Source: an uncultured Methanoregula sp.
GTDB taxonomy: Archaea; Halobacteriota; Methanomicrobia; Methanomicrobiales; Methanospirillaceae
NCBI RefSeq assembly: GCF_963677065.1
Contig: NZ_OY781872.1
Location: 615,419 to 679,418 of the forward strand
Length of the DNA stretch: 64,000 nucleotides
Reading direction: 5' to 3'
Positions 16,927 to 25,568 of the stretch are shown piece after piece. Every line of letters starts with the position of its first letter. Position 1 is the stretch's first letter. The position numbers and the translations under genes were made by a program. The notes beneath the pieces were generated by a model, which did not search any database, was not told the origin of the DNA, and saw nothing but the letters and a program-made list of their open reading frames with translations.

Positions 16927-17415
16927 TTATGCAGGATTTGCCGTTTTGATCAGGGTTGCGACAAGCTCTTTGGTCTTCTTTTCGTTCTCAATATCCTTAT
17001 CGGATATATTTGCATTCCCCACGCATTTCATTCCCCGCGCCTCAATCCATTTCTGAAAAACTTCCGCAGTCTCTCCGGGACGGCCACCATGCGTGCAGAA
17101 CGCAGTCGCCTTCTTTCCCTCGCACCCCTTCAGGGAATCGATGGCAGCATGAATGGCCGGGGTCGGCTTGAACGCCCAGACCGGGGAGCCGAATACCAGC
17201 TGATCAAAACCGGAAACATCGATAGATGAGGGTTCGATCGGGGTTTTCTCTTCTCCCCGCGCCATCTTGCACCAGACAAGGAACCGGGTCAGTCGGTTAT
17301 AGGTGGCCTTGTCGGTAATATCGATAAGCTTCCCGTCGCATACCGATGCCAGGTGCTGTGCAACGTGACGGGTATTACCGGTTTCACTGTGGTAAATGAT
17401 GCAGATTTTCATCAA
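16927..17415 (-). CDS. Flavodoxin
   Basis: A 162-residue flavodoxin-fold protein. The FMN phosphate loop [16 protein letters not shown] is at residues 5-20 and the [14 protein letters not shown] segment binds the isoalloxazine ring. It is a small electron carrier, and its redox partner is not given by the neighbours. The gene stands alone on the minus strand. The family is close to the flavodoxins called flavodoxin/nitric oxide synthase in many archaeal genomes. Confidence 0.88.
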   Translation of the reverse strand: MMKICIIYHSETGNTRHVAQHLASVCDGKLIDITDKATYNRLTRFLVWCKMARGEEKTPIEPSSIDVSGFDQLVFGSPVWAFKPTPAIHAAIDSLKGCEGKKATAFCTHGGRPGETAEVFQKWIEARGMKCVGNANISDKDIENEKKTKELVATLIKTANPA

Positions 17416-17521
17416 GATAGTATGGGATATGCGAAATAAAAAAGATGGTAACCGGAATAATCAGCATCTCAAAAAAGAGCAGACTCGCAGGAATTTGGAA
17501 AAAATATTGGAAATCCAGGGT

Positions 17522-18511
17522 TTATTTCCTGAACTGAGGCATCATGCCCCTTACTTCTTTGCCGACTTCTTCAATTAAGTGATCTTCATCCGCATTCGTG
17601 AGGGCAGTAAAGACCGGGCGGTTCACCATATTCTCAAGCATCCATTCCCGGGCGAATTTGCCGCTCTGGATCTCTTCGAGAATCTCCTGCATAGCTTCGT
17701 ACGCTTCGGGGCCGATAACCCGGGGGCCGCGGGTGAGATCGCCATACTGCGCAGTGTTGCTGATGTACTGGCGCATATTGGTAAGGCCGCCCTCATAGAT
17801 GAGATCGACAATAAGCTTGAGCTCGTGGAGAACTTCGAGATACGCCATCTCAGGCTCATAACCGGCATCGACAAGGGTCTCGAACCCGGCCTTCACAAGC
17901 GAAGTGCAGCCGCCGCAAAGAACTGCCTGCTCTCCGAACAGATCAGTCTCAGTCTCCTCGCGGAACGAGGTTTCCAGCACAACGGCACGGGTGGCGCCGA
18001 TACCCTTTGCATAGGCGAGGGCGATCTTGTGCGCGTTACCGGTATGATCCTGGTGAACAGCGATGAGGGCAGGAACACCCTTGCCCTCCTCATACTGCCG
18101 GCGGACCATGAAGCCGGGTCCCTTGGGAGCGACCATGATCACATCAACGGTTTCCGGGGGAACGATCTGGCCGAAGTGGATGTTGAACCCGTGGGAGAAC
18201 ATGAGACACTTGTTCCCGGAGAGGTTGGGCTGGATCTCGCTTTTGTAAACTGCTCCCTGGTGCTCATCGGGAAGGAGGATCTGGATGACATCTGCCGATT
18301 TCACGGCTTCGGCCACTTTCATCACTTTCATACCGTCCTTCGCCGCTGCATCCCAGCTCTTTCCCGGGCGCAGACCAATCACCACATCGAGTCCGCTGTC
18401 CCTCAGGTTCAGCGACTGGCCCCGTCCCTGGGACCCGTAACCGATCACTGCGATGCGCTTGCCTTTCAGCACGGAAAGATCAGCATCCGCCTCATAATAT
18501 TTTTTTAACAT
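17522..18511 (-). CDS. ilvC: Ketol-acid reductoisomerase IlvC
   Basis: A 329-residue class I enzyme of branched-chain amino-acid synthesis that isomerises and reduces acetolactate. The Rossmann loop [20 protein letters not shown] and [10 protein letters not shown] are near the N-terminus. The knotted C-terminal domain has the metal-binding [14 protein letters not shown] motif and [22 protein letters not shown] at 18511 precedes MLKKYYEAD, the usual start, while an upstream ATG at 18538 adds nine residues unlike the family. No other ilv gene is adjacent. It is divergent from mptA. Confidence 0.95.
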   Translation of the reverse strand: MLKKYYEADADLSVLKGKRIAVIGYGSQGRGQSLNLRDSGLDVVIGLRPGKSWDAAAKDGMKVMKVAEAVKSADVIQILLPDEHQGAVYKSEIQPNLSGNKCLMFSHGFNIHFGQIVPPETVDVIMVAPKGPGFMVRRQYEEGKGVPALIAVHQDHTGNAHKIALAYAKGIGATRAVVLETSFREETETDLFGEQAVLCGGCTSLVKAGFETLVDAGYEPEMAYLEVLHELKLIVDLIYEGGLTNMRQYISNTAQYGDLTRGPRVIGPEAYEAMQEILEEIQSGKFAREWMLENMVNRPVFTALTNADEDHLIEEVGKEVRGMMPQFRK

Positions 18512-18539
18512 AGTAGATCCCTTTGATATCAGCAACAAA

Positions 18540-18565
18540 GCACATAAATATTATATGAAAAAACT
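18540..18565. promoter_or_regulatory. Divergent promoter core for ilvC and mptA
   Basis: The AT-rich block ACATAAATATTATATGAAAA contains TATA-like elements in both directions. Transcription leftward would start about 25-30 bases before the ilvC ATG (18511). Rightward it would start near 18575-18580, giving mptA an approximately 80-base leader to the proposed start at 18657. Confidence 0.5.
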
Positions 18566-18656
18566 AAAGAAGCACACGTGAAAAACCATCTGGATGCGAT
18601 GACCTATTAAGACTAAAAAAACTGAACAGGCCCCGGATAAATCATTCAGCAAGGAA

Positions 18657-19601
18657 CTGCCGGACGTTCAGGCAACATCGCCTGATGTACGGATCAATCT
18701 CACCCGGGTCGGTGTAAAAAACGTAAAAAAACTGGTCGAAGTCCACCGTCATGAGAAGCGACCGGTAATTTTCATCTCCAATTTTGATGTTTACGTAGAT
18801 CTTCCGGGAAGTCTCAAAGGTGCAAATCTCTCCCGCAACTTCGAAGTGATCGATGAAGTCCTCCAGCAGGCTATCGATGGCGATGTCAACCAGATTGAAA
18901 AGCTCTGCAGTGTGGTTGCCCGAAAACTCCTGGACCGCCATGAATATGCTGACCGGACAGAGGTGTTCATGCGTAGCGAGTTCATGGTAAAGCGCGAGAC
19001 ACCGGTGAGCAAAACCGTCTGCCACGAAGTGGTGAAAGTCCATGCCCGGGCGGTTGCACGGCGTACATTCCGCGATCCCATTGTTAGGAAGAGTATCGGG
19101 GCTGAAGTGACCGGTATGACCGCATGCCCCTGCGCCCAGAATATTATGAAAGAGCGGGCCATGAGGGTGTTGCAGGGACTAAATGTCAACAAGGAAACCA
19201 TTGACTCCTTCTTCAGCGAAGTCCCCATGGCAACCCACAACCAGCGCGGCCGGGGATTTCTCTGCATAGAGACCGATGACGACCAGCATGTGGATCTCGA
19301 AGAGATCATCAGCATCCTTAAGGAATCGATGAGCAGTGGCATCTACGAACTCCTGAAACGGGGAGATGAGGGCCAGGTCGTGCTTAACGCGCACAAAAAT
19401 CCGCGGTTTGTGGAAGACTGTGTCCGTGAGATGGCAAAGAAAGTACTAGCGGAATTTGATTATCTGTCCGGAGATTCTGTTGTCACGATTAAGCAGACAA
19501 ACGAGGAGAGCATCCACCAGCACGATGCTTATGCCGAACGAAGGGCCACGATTGCCGAATTGGTCGATGAATTAAACGGCGAAAAGCAGACCAGCGACTG
19601 A
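18657..19601 (+). CDS. mptA: GTP cyclohydrolase MptA (FolE2 family)
   Basis: An Fe(II)-type GTP cyclohydrolase IV that opens the tetrahydromethanopterin pathway, making 7,8-dihydroneopterin 2',3'-cyclic phosphate. The reading frame conserved in the family begins with ELPDVQATSPDVRINLTRVG at 18654, well before the first in-frame ATG (18846). The core motifs TGMTACPCAQNIMKERAMR and MATHNQRGRG are intact. No in-frame ATG, GTG or TTG exists between the stop at 18600-18602 and 18846. The start is therefore placed at CTG 18657, giving 314 residues, the family's length. ATT at 18606 is the other candidate. Confidence 0.85.
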   Translation: MPDVQATSPDVRINLTRVGVKNVKKLVEVHRHEKRPVIFISNFDVYVDLPGSLKGANLSRNFEVIDEVLQQAIDGDVNQIEKLCSVVARKLLDRHEYADRTEVFMRSEFMVKRETPVSKTVCHEVVKVHARAVARRTFRDPIVRKSIGAEVTGMTACPCAQNIMKERAMRVLQGLNVNKETIDSFFSEVPMATHNQRGRGFLCIETDDDQHVDLEEIISILKESMSSGIYELLKRGDEGQVVLNAHKNPRFVEDCVREMAKKVLAEFDYLSGDSVVTIKQTNEESIHQHDAYAERRATIAELVDELNGEKQTSD

Positions 19602-19770
19602 CCAATTTCTTTCGGGTTTTCATCAAGTCTGAATTCAAGTAATAATATAATTTATTTTTTTCACACCCGCATTATATCTTTGCACCTTTTCAGCAAATGC
19701 GGCATTTTAGGGATTTTTAGCAAAATAAGAGTGATTATGAGCCCTTTTTTAACATCAGATTAAGTCATAA

Positions 19771-19902
19771 AGGTTATAAAAGGGTTGGTACAAGATAGAG
19801 ATGAACGTACTTTGTACGCTCAATTATCTCTAGAGATGAGAGATGTATAGAGTAATTTTGTACAGTAATTCGAACAACTCAACATAAAATGAGGCGATAA
19901 TA
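19771..19902 (+). promoter_or_regulatory. frh promoter and structured leader
   Basis: A strong TATA box GGTTATAAAAGG (19772-19783) predicts a start near 19803, about 100 bases before frhA. The leader opens with the inverted repeat CGTAC-TTT-GTACG (19806-19818) and contains the perfect palindrome ATCTCTAGAGAT (19826-19837). An SD-like GAGGCGAT (19891-19898) precedes the TTG start. The rest of the 300-base gap (19602-19770) is AT-rich and shows no gene. Hairpins at the mRNA 5' end may affect stability or serve as protein sites. Confidence 0.65.
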
Positions 19903-21270
19903 TTGTCGAAAGTTGTAGAGATTTCCCCAACCACAAGGCATGAGGGACACTCCAAGATGGTCCTCAAGGTCAACGACCAGGGCATCATCGAAACGGGGAA
20001 CTGGTGTTCCATTACCCCGGTCAGGGGTGTTGAGAAACTTGCAGTCGGTAAGACCCCCGAGCAGGTCCCCAAGATTGCATCCCGCGTCTGTGGTATCTGT
20101 CCGATAGCACACAACCTCGCGGCCACCGAAGCAATGGAAGCATCCATCAAGTGCGAGATCCCCAAGGACGCACTTATGCTCCGTCACATCCTTCAGCTGG
20201 CCAACCGGTGTCACAGCATTGCACTGCACGATATCCTGATCCTGCCCGACCTGTACTTACCAGGCACCGAGACCAAGATCAACCCGTTCACGGCAGAAGA
20301 GCCGGTGCGCACCGTTGCAAAGCGCATCCAGCGCCTCCGTGAGATCAGCCAGACCATCGGCCAGATCGCAGCAGGCGACTGCATCCACCCGCGGAACACC
20401 CGTGTCGGTGGTATGTACCGCAATGTCTCCGAGCAGGCCAAGACCAAGATGTACGACCTTGCCAAGGAAGGACTTGTCCTTGCAAAGGCCCAGATGGATC
20501 TCATGATCGCTATCCTGCGCAACTACCAGGCACGCGAGCATGTGGACGTCGGCGGCATGAAGGTCGCACTCCCCAAGACCCTCGGTTACCACAACCAGGG
20601 CTACCTTGCAACCCATGCATTCTATGGTTCCTCGAGCCTTGACGAGTGCCCCAGCTGGGACATCCGCCGGTTCAAGGAAGTCAGGCCATGGGACTGGTAC
20701 ATGGGCGAGATGGAAGTTTCGCTCGAAGAGCCCCGCTACCCGATTGGTGGAACCACCAAGATGGGAACCAAGGTCAACCCCCAGATGGAAGCCTGCACCG
20801 GTATCCCGATGTACGACGGCCAGCCGGTTGAAGTAGGTCCCCGCGCCCGTCTCGCAGTCTACAAGGGCTACGACGAGAAGGGAACTGTCGGCCAGAACAT
20901 TGCCCGTGAGATGGAATACACGGACTGCTTCTACGAGATGATCGACTGCCTTGACGAGCTCAACACTGCCGGTAAGGTTGTTGCAGACTACATCCCCGAC
21001 GGCGACGGTACCCTCGGCTGGGCATCCAACGAGGCCCCCCGTGGAACTGATGTCCACCTTGCACGCGTCAAGGACTGGAAGGTCCAGTACTTCAGCATGC
21101 TCGTCCCGACCACCTGGAACTTCGCAACCTGCAGCGCTGCACTCACCGGTGCACCCTGGCAGCTCGCCGAAGTTATCATGCGCGGGTACGACCCGTGCGT
21201 ATCATGTGCAACCCACATGATCGTCGTGGATGAGGACAACAAGGTAGTGGCTCAGAAGCTCATCCAGTGA
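19903..21270 (+). CDS. frhA: F420-reducing hydrogenase subunit alpha
   Basis: The 455-residue NiFe large subunit of FrhABG, which oxidises H2 and passes electrons to coenzyme F420. Nickel ligands are C63/C66 in RVCGICPIAHN and C432/C435 in DPCVSCATH. The 17 residues after H438 are the C-terminal extension removed by the FrhD protease after nickel insertion. Translation starts at TTG 19903 with SD GAGGCGAT eight bases upstream. It heads the frhADGB operon, and codon choice is strongly biased toward C-ending codons as in highly expressed genes. Confidence 0.97.
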   Translation: MSKVVEISPTTRHEGHSKMVLKVNDQGIIETGNWCSITPVRGVEKLAVGKTPEQVPKIASRVCGICPIAHNLAATEAMEASIKCEIPKDALMLRHILQLANRCHSIALHDILILPDLYLPGTETKINPFTAEEPVRTVAKRIQRLREISQTIGQIAAGDCIHPRNTRVGGMYRNVSEQAKTKMYDLAKEGLVLAKAQMDLMIAILRNYQAREHVDVGGMKVALPKTLGYHNQGYLATHAFYGSSSLDECPSWDIRRFKEVRPWDWYMGEMEVSLEEPRYPIGGTTKMGTKVNPQMEACTGIPMYDGQPVEVGPRARLAVYKGYDEKGTVGQNIAREMEYTDCFYEMIDCLDELNTAGKVVADYIPDGDGTLGWASNEAPRGTDVHLARVKDWKVQYFSMLVPTTWNFATCSAALTGAPWQLAEVIMRGYDPCVSCATHMIVVDEDNKVVAQKLIQ

Positions 21271-21280
21271 GTGTAACCTG

Positions 21281-21820
21281 ATGCTGTTTCCGGAGATCGT
21301 AATAGCAGGGTGTGGAAACCCCCTGTTCGCCGATGACGGCTTTGGCCCGGCAGTAATCGAAGAGATGCAGAAACTCTCGCTTCCCGACAATGTGATGATA
21401 GTGGATGCGGGCCTTGGCGGCCCGCATTTTATTTTTACGCTGCTCGACCCGGAAGTGACCAAGAAACTCATCATTGTCGATATTGCCGATTACGGGGCAG
21501 AGCCGGGGTCCATAACAAAACTCCGTGTCGAGGACCTGCCGCCAGGAGCATACCGGGACGCCCATTCATGGGATCTTACCGAGCCGCTCCAGCGAATCAA
21601 GGACCGGGTAGACGTAACGGTCATCGGAGTCCAGCCAGCAAAGGTTACAGCCCCTGAGTTTGAGATCGGCCTCTCTGATGAACTTCAGAGAGCAATTCCG
21701 AAAACAATTCGGGTGATACTGGAAACAATAGGGGTGGATTATGGGACTACTATCAATCTTCAAGAAGAAGGAAGTCAGCGCGGAGCCGCAGAAACCTGCA
21801 GCCCCACAAAAAGCCGCTGA
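21281..21820 (+). CDS. frhD: F420 hydrogenase maturation protease FrhD
   Basis: A 179-residue nickel-dependent endopeptidase of the HycI/HoxM type that trims the FrhA C-terminus. Motifs include IAGCGNPLFADDGFGPAVIE with the first acidic nickel ligand, VDAGLGGPHFI and the histidine-containing DAHSWDLTEPL. The family-like part ends around ILETIGVDYG. The last ~24 residues (TTINLQEEG onward) may be a non-homologous tail that overlaps the upstream extension of frhG. It lies between frhA and frhG, as in other methanogens. Confidence 0.92.
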   Translation: MLFPEIVIAGCGNPLFADDGFGPAVIEEMQKLSLPDNVMIVDAGLGGPHFIFTLLDPEVTKKLIIVDIADYGAEPGSITKLRVEDLPPGAYRDAHSWDLTEPLQRIKDRVDVTVIGVQPAKVTAPEFEIGLSDELQRAIPKTIRVILETIGVDYGTTINLQEEGSQRGAAETCSPTKSR

Positions 21821-21863
21821 CCCAGTACCAAAACCAGCAGAAACTAAAAAGGAGGTTAAGCCT

Positions 21864-22622
21864 GTGGCAGACAAGATTACAGTAGGTTACACGCACCTGA
21901 GTGGGTGTACCGGTTGTACTGTTGCATTAGCAGACAACTATGCCGGATTATTAACTCTCCTCGACAAATACGTCGACCTGAAGTACATGCCAACACTTGC
22001 AGACGCAAGGCACATCCAGAAGGTAGACGTCTCGTTCGTCGAGGGTTCAGTTTGTATTAACGACAAACTCGCAGTACAGGAGATCAGAGAGACCCGTGAG
22101 AAGTCAGCAATCGTCGTCGCCCTCGGCGGCTGCGCCTGCTACGGCAACATCACCCGGTTCTCCCGCGGGGGCCAGCAGAACCAGCCGGCTCACGAGGCAT
22201 ACCTGCCGATCGGCAACCTGATCAAGGTCGACGTGTTCATCCCCGGATGCGCACCAACCCCCCAGATGATCCGGAATGTCGCGGTCATGGCATACCTGCT
22301 CCTCAAGGGAACCAAGGAACAGAAGGATCTCGCAACTGCATTCCTGACCCCGCTCATGAAGATGACGGAATCCAACAGTGCATGCTTCTGCGAACTGATG
22401 ACCAATGTCATCAACCAGGGTCTCTGCATGGGATGCGGAACCTGTGCAGCAGCCTGCCCGGTCAACGCCATCACCATGGAGTACGGCAAGCCCAACGGCG
22501 AGCGCGACCTGTGCATCAAGTGCGGCGCATGCTATGCGCAGTGCCCGAGAGGGTTCTTCAACACTGATGTCATCAGCAACTATGAGGCGATCAACGAGGC
22601 CATAATGGCGGCACTCCAGTGA
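21864..22622 (+). CDS. frhG: F420-reducing hydrogenase subunit gamma
   Basis: The small electron-transfer subunit. It has the proximal-cluster motif LSGCTGCTVALADN, further cysteines in GGCACYG and FIPGCAPTP, and two ferredoxin motifs CMGCGTCAAACP and CIKCGACYAQCP near the C-terminus. GTG at 21864 is chosen because a perfect SD (GGAGGT, 21851-21856) lies seven bases before it, giving 252 residues. An in-frame ATG at 21741 would add 41 Lys/Ala/Pro-rich residues (starting MGLLSIFKKK) and overlap frhD by 80 bases. Confidence 0.93.
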   Translation: MADKITVGYTHLSGCTGCTVALADNYAGLLTLLDKYVDLKYMPTLADARHIQKVDVSFVEGSVCINDKLAVQEIRETREKSAIVVALGGCACYGNITRFSRGGQQNQPAHEAYLPIGNLIKVDVFIPGCAPTPQMIRNVAVMAYLLLKGTKEQKDLATAFLTPLMKMTESNSACFCELMTNVINQGLCMGCGTCAAACPVNAITMEYGKPNGERDLCIKCGACYAQCPRGFFNTDVISNYEAINEAIMAALQ

Positions 22623-22633
22623 AGGTGATTGAA

Positions 22634-23560
22634 ATGGGAGCAGAACTCGGAAATTACAAATCATGCGTCTCAGCCCGAAGCACCGACAAGGAGCTTCTCA
22701 AGTGCGCCCAGGATGGCGGTATTGTTTCATCCCTCTTTGCATTTGCACTGGACGAAGGCATCATTGACGGTGCAATCGTTGCAGCAAGCAAGGAGTTCGC
22801 AGCAAAGAACCCGTCCAAGGTTATCCTTGACAGCACGAACTTTGACATGATCGAGCCCTGGAGACCAATCCCGGCGATCGTCAACACCAAGGCTGAGCTG
22901 CTTGCAGCAGCAGGAACCAAGTACAACATCAGCCCGAACGTTGCACTCCTCAAGGAGGCAACCCGGAGCTTTGGCCTGGACAAGGTCGGTATCGTAGGCA
23001 CCCCGTGCCAGATGCAGGCAGTCCGTAAGGCCCAGCTGTACCCGATCGGCATGAGAGATGTCGGCGCGAGCATTGCGCTTGCAGTCGGTATCTTCTGCAT
23101 GGAGAACTTCCCCTACCAGAGCATCCTCCAGCTCGTGGAAGACCACGCTGCTATGAAGCTCGAGTCCGTCAAGAAGATGGAGATCGGCAAGGGCAAGTTC
23201 TGGGTATACGGCAAGCGCGGACAGGTAGTCCAGCTGCCCCTCAAGGTGACCCACAAGTACGAGCAGCCCGGCTGCCACGTCTGCCTTGACTATGTTGCAA
23301 ACCTCGGTGACATCTCCACCGGCTCTGTCGGCAGCCCCGACGGCTGGAGCACCGTCTTTGTCAGGTCCAAGATCGGAGACTCGGTCTGGGCCAAGGCAAT
23401 GGCAGCAGGCGTCTTTGAGACCCAGCCCATCGAGAAGGTCAAGCCCGGTCTTGAACTCGTGACCAAGCTCGCAAACGAGAAGATCACGAAGAACAAGGCA
23501 ACCCTTGCAGGCCGTGCAACTTTCGGTGTGGACAAGGCTCTCAGGAACCCATACCTCTAA
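22634..23560 (+). CDS. frhB: F420-reducing hydrogenase subunit beta
   Basis: A 308-residue FAD and 4Fe-4S protein that hands electrons from FrhG to coenzyme F420. Recognisable are SARSTDKELLKCAQDGGIVS, the VGIVGTPCQMQAVRKA motif, GIFCMENFPYQS and the C-terminal PGCHVCLDYVANLGDISTG cluster site. SD AGGTGATT directly precedes ATG 22634. A GTG at 22619 is in frame but lacks an SD. It is the last gene of the operon and is followed by an oligo-T terminator. Confidence 0.97.
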   Translation: MGAELGNYKSCVSARSTDKELLKCAQDGGIVSSLFAFALDEGIIDGAIVAASKEFAAKNPSKVILDSTNFDMIEPWRPIPAIVNTKAELLAAAGTKYNISPNVALLKEATRSFGLDKVGIVGTPCQMQAVRKAQLYPIGMRDVGASIALAVGIFCMENFPYQSILQLVEDHAAMKLESVKKMEIGKGKFWVYGKRGQVVQLPLKVTHKYEQPGCHVCLDYVANLGDISTGSVGSPDGWSTVFVRSKIGDSVWAKAMAAGVFETQPIEKVKPGLELVTKLANEKITKNKATLAGRATFGVDKALRNPYL

Positions 23561-23573
23561 TCTTTTTTCTTTA
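23561..23573 (+). terminator. Oligo-T terminator of frh operon
   Basis: TCTTTTTTCTTT begins at the base after the frhB stop codon. Such T-runs terminate archaeal RNA polymerase and fit the end of the operon. Confidence 0.6.
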
Positions 23574-24438
23574 AAACGCCGGGAGAATGAATACCTGGTA
23601 TAGCATATGCTCAACGATGGGCAGGCTCTTTTCATTCATACTATGCCTGCAATAATCCCGTGTGGGGGATAATCACCCGGCTCACCCACGGTTTAGGCGC
23701 TGACGCCAGGACGTGGAAATTCACTGCCAGCAGGCATATGTAAGCCGGCTGCATCAAAAACAATGCAAGCCCGGCGTAGTTTCCGAGACGTCAGGAAGTA
23801 TTCATCACCAAAAATGCGGACCGGATAAAAAAACCCGGACCCGGGGAGTGATGATACATGCGAAAGGGGGTGTAAGGTTGCCATCTTCCCCATAATCGAC
23901 AAGAAATGTGCAGGGTTTTTCCACATGGTTTCAGAACCAATCTTTGTTCTCCGGATTGCCAAATAAACTGCCGGTAGGTTTATGTAAGCAGGGGATTTTT
24001 CCAAACAGCATCGCCTTGCCAGCGGGAGAGATCCGGCAATCATCAAAAGCACTTATCCGCAGCACCGATAATCAGAGGATAAGGGGGACAAAAATGAAAC
24101 AGAACCCCATCCCCCCACGGGGATGATCCCCGGTCTGCGGATCCCTGGAGCAGCGGGGTTTCCTCACGATTTAAGACTGGAGTGTCAAACCGGCAGGGCA
24201 ATCTTGCAAAAAATGATGATCTGACTGCCAGACTGACCGATCCCCTGCAGTCCAGAGTATGCTGCATCCGGTTCCAGAATGCGAACCATTAGAGGGGGTG
24301 GATCTGGCTGAGATTACCATCGCCACCACACAGAGAACGGATGATCACACGATAGTATTCGGACATAAAAGAACCAGGATCCCAGAAGGTGAGGGAACAT
24401 TCCGGTCGCGAGTGCCGATCTAAACCCGGGCCCGTGAA
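23574..24438. other. Gene-free stretch after frh operon
   Basis: About 865 bases without a convincing gene on either strand. Open frames of 60-120 codons exist but have no start signals, no recognisable family and unusual residue composition. The stretch has small inverted repeats such as CCCCACGGGGATGATCCCC near 24113 and several T- or A-runs. Two loosely similar segments contain ATATGTAAGC and TTATGTAAGC (about 23737 and 23980). It could hold a small RNA or the remains of a lost gene, and nothing decides between them. Confidence 0.4.
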
Positions 24439-24936
24439 TCAGTCTGAAGGTTCTCTTCTCTTCACGGTCACCGGCTCGATCATGGCGTTGATGAGAAGAT
24501 CGAACACTACTGTATCCAGCCAGCCGGCTTTCTCAAACATATTCTGGAAACAGACCCCGGCCAGTTTTGCCCGGTTATGGCGGGATGCGAGATTGCGCAC
24601 CTGCTCTTTTGTAACCGGCATGTACGGCATTGCAAGTCCCCCCATAACGACAATTACGCGGGGATTGAGGACCGCCGGTTCGCTGCTCACCTGCATCCCG
24701 GCGTCGGGAACCTCATGGAGTTTTTTCGCTTTCTCTTCTTCGAGCAGCGGGACATAGACCTGTTCAAGGTGAAGGCCGCGGACTGCGATGGCCAGCAGTT
24801 CCACAAACGGCGTACAGGTCCCGACACAGCCATAATAGACAATCTGGTCGCCCGGGGAGAGGTTCAGGGACTGGAGATATTCCTTGAACGGGCGCAGGAT
24901 ACCGGTGACCCCGGAGAGGGCGGGTTGTGGAGTCAT
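24439..24936 (-). CDS. DUF2124-like archaeal protein
   Basis: A 165-residue soluble protein with alternating beta and alpha segments: DQIVYYGCVGTCTPFVELLA, NPRVIVVMGGLAMPYMPVTK and AKLAGVCFQNMFEKAGWLDT. It resembles the family of conserved methanogen proteins called DUF2124, whose biochemical role is unknown. The cysteine pair in GCVGTC could be redox active or bind metal. It is followed upstream on the same strand by trmO at 50 bases. The family name is given from memory of the pattern and should be treated as probable. Confidence 0.65.
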   Translation of the reverse strand: MTPQPALSGVTGILRPFKEYLQSLNLSPGDQIVYYGCVGTCTPFVELLAIAVRGLHLEQVYVPLLEEEKAKKLHEVPDAGMQVSSEPAVLNPRVIVVMGGLAMPYMPVTKEQVRNLASRHNRAKLAGVCFQNMFEKAGWLDTVVFDLLINAMIEPVTVKRREPSD

Positions 24937-24985
24937 GATTGATCATAACGTCTGCAGGCGTTATGATAAAGAATTGGCCTGGCAC

Positions 24986-25489
24986 TCACCGGAACCGTTC
25001 ATCCGACCGGACCGAAGTGACTTTGTGGACAACCTTCTCGAACCATCCGCAACTGGATTCCGGGTAGGCATCGAATGCGGGCACATAGGGCTTGATGTCG
25101 AGGAGCGGGGTGCCGTCAAGGATATCCACATCTTCGATTACCAGCGTTGACCCGTTCACCGAGACCAGGCGTACAACCGAGATGCCGATCGCGTTCGGCC
25201 GCCGGGGGGAGCGGGTGGCAAAGATACCGTGGGGCGCCGGGTCCAAAAACGGCGTCACGTGCAGTTCGTGACCGGTGCATTTATGGAAAGAGTAGATGAG
25301 GATGATCCGGCCAAACCCCTCCAGATCCTTGAGTCCTGCAACAAACCGGTCGGCAATCTCCACCGTTCCCCGGACCCCCCGGGCACCATTGGGCTGGATC
25401 GGCATGCCGGCAATATCGTGGAAAGGAGAATGGATACATCCCAGAGGGGAAAAAGAAACTGGCTGATCTGTCCCGTCCGTTTTCTGCAT
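24986..25489 (-). CDS. trmO: tRNA m6t6A37 methyltransferase TrmO (TsaA family)
   Basis: A 167-residue beta-barrel methyltransferase of the TsaA/YaeB family. The start FSPLGCIHSPF, the YSFHKCTGHELHVTPFLD stretch and the signature GIFATRSPRRPNAIGISVVR are typical. DIKPYVPAFDA closes the barrel. TrmO adds an N6-methyl group to t6A37 of threonine tRNAs. Activity on archaeal tRNA is inferred from the family. Confidence 0.9.
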   Translation of the reverse strand: MQKTDGTDQPVSFSPLGCIHSPFHDIAGMPIQPNGARGVRGTVEIADRFVAGLKDLEGFGRIILIYSFHKCTGHELHVTPFLDPAPHGIFATRSPRRPNAIGISVVRLVSVNGSTLVIEDVDILDGTPLLDIKPYVPAFDAYPESSCGWFEKVVHKVTSVRSDERFR

Positions 25490-25568
25490 AGAGCAATGTC
25501 AGCAGCGGGGAAGAAGAGCGTATCTGTAGGCGACCTTCCCCGATTGATTGGGGGAGTGTCAGGCAGGA

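Noticed and set aside
18642..19043. Open frame on the minus strand opposite mptA
   Set aside because: The plus-strand frame has family-level conservation; this frame is a mirror of it without start signal.
20257..21057. 266-codon minus-strand frame opposite frhA
   Set aside because: It mirrors the strongly biased codons of frhA and has no own signals.
23693..24052. 119-codon minus-strand frame in the gene-free stretch
   Set aside because: No SD, no recognisable domain, odd composition; likely chance in a GC-rich region.
24211..24234. C-box/D-box-like ATGATGA ... CTGA pattern
   Set aside because: Spacing between the boxes is far too short for a C/D-box RNA and no terminal stem is seen.
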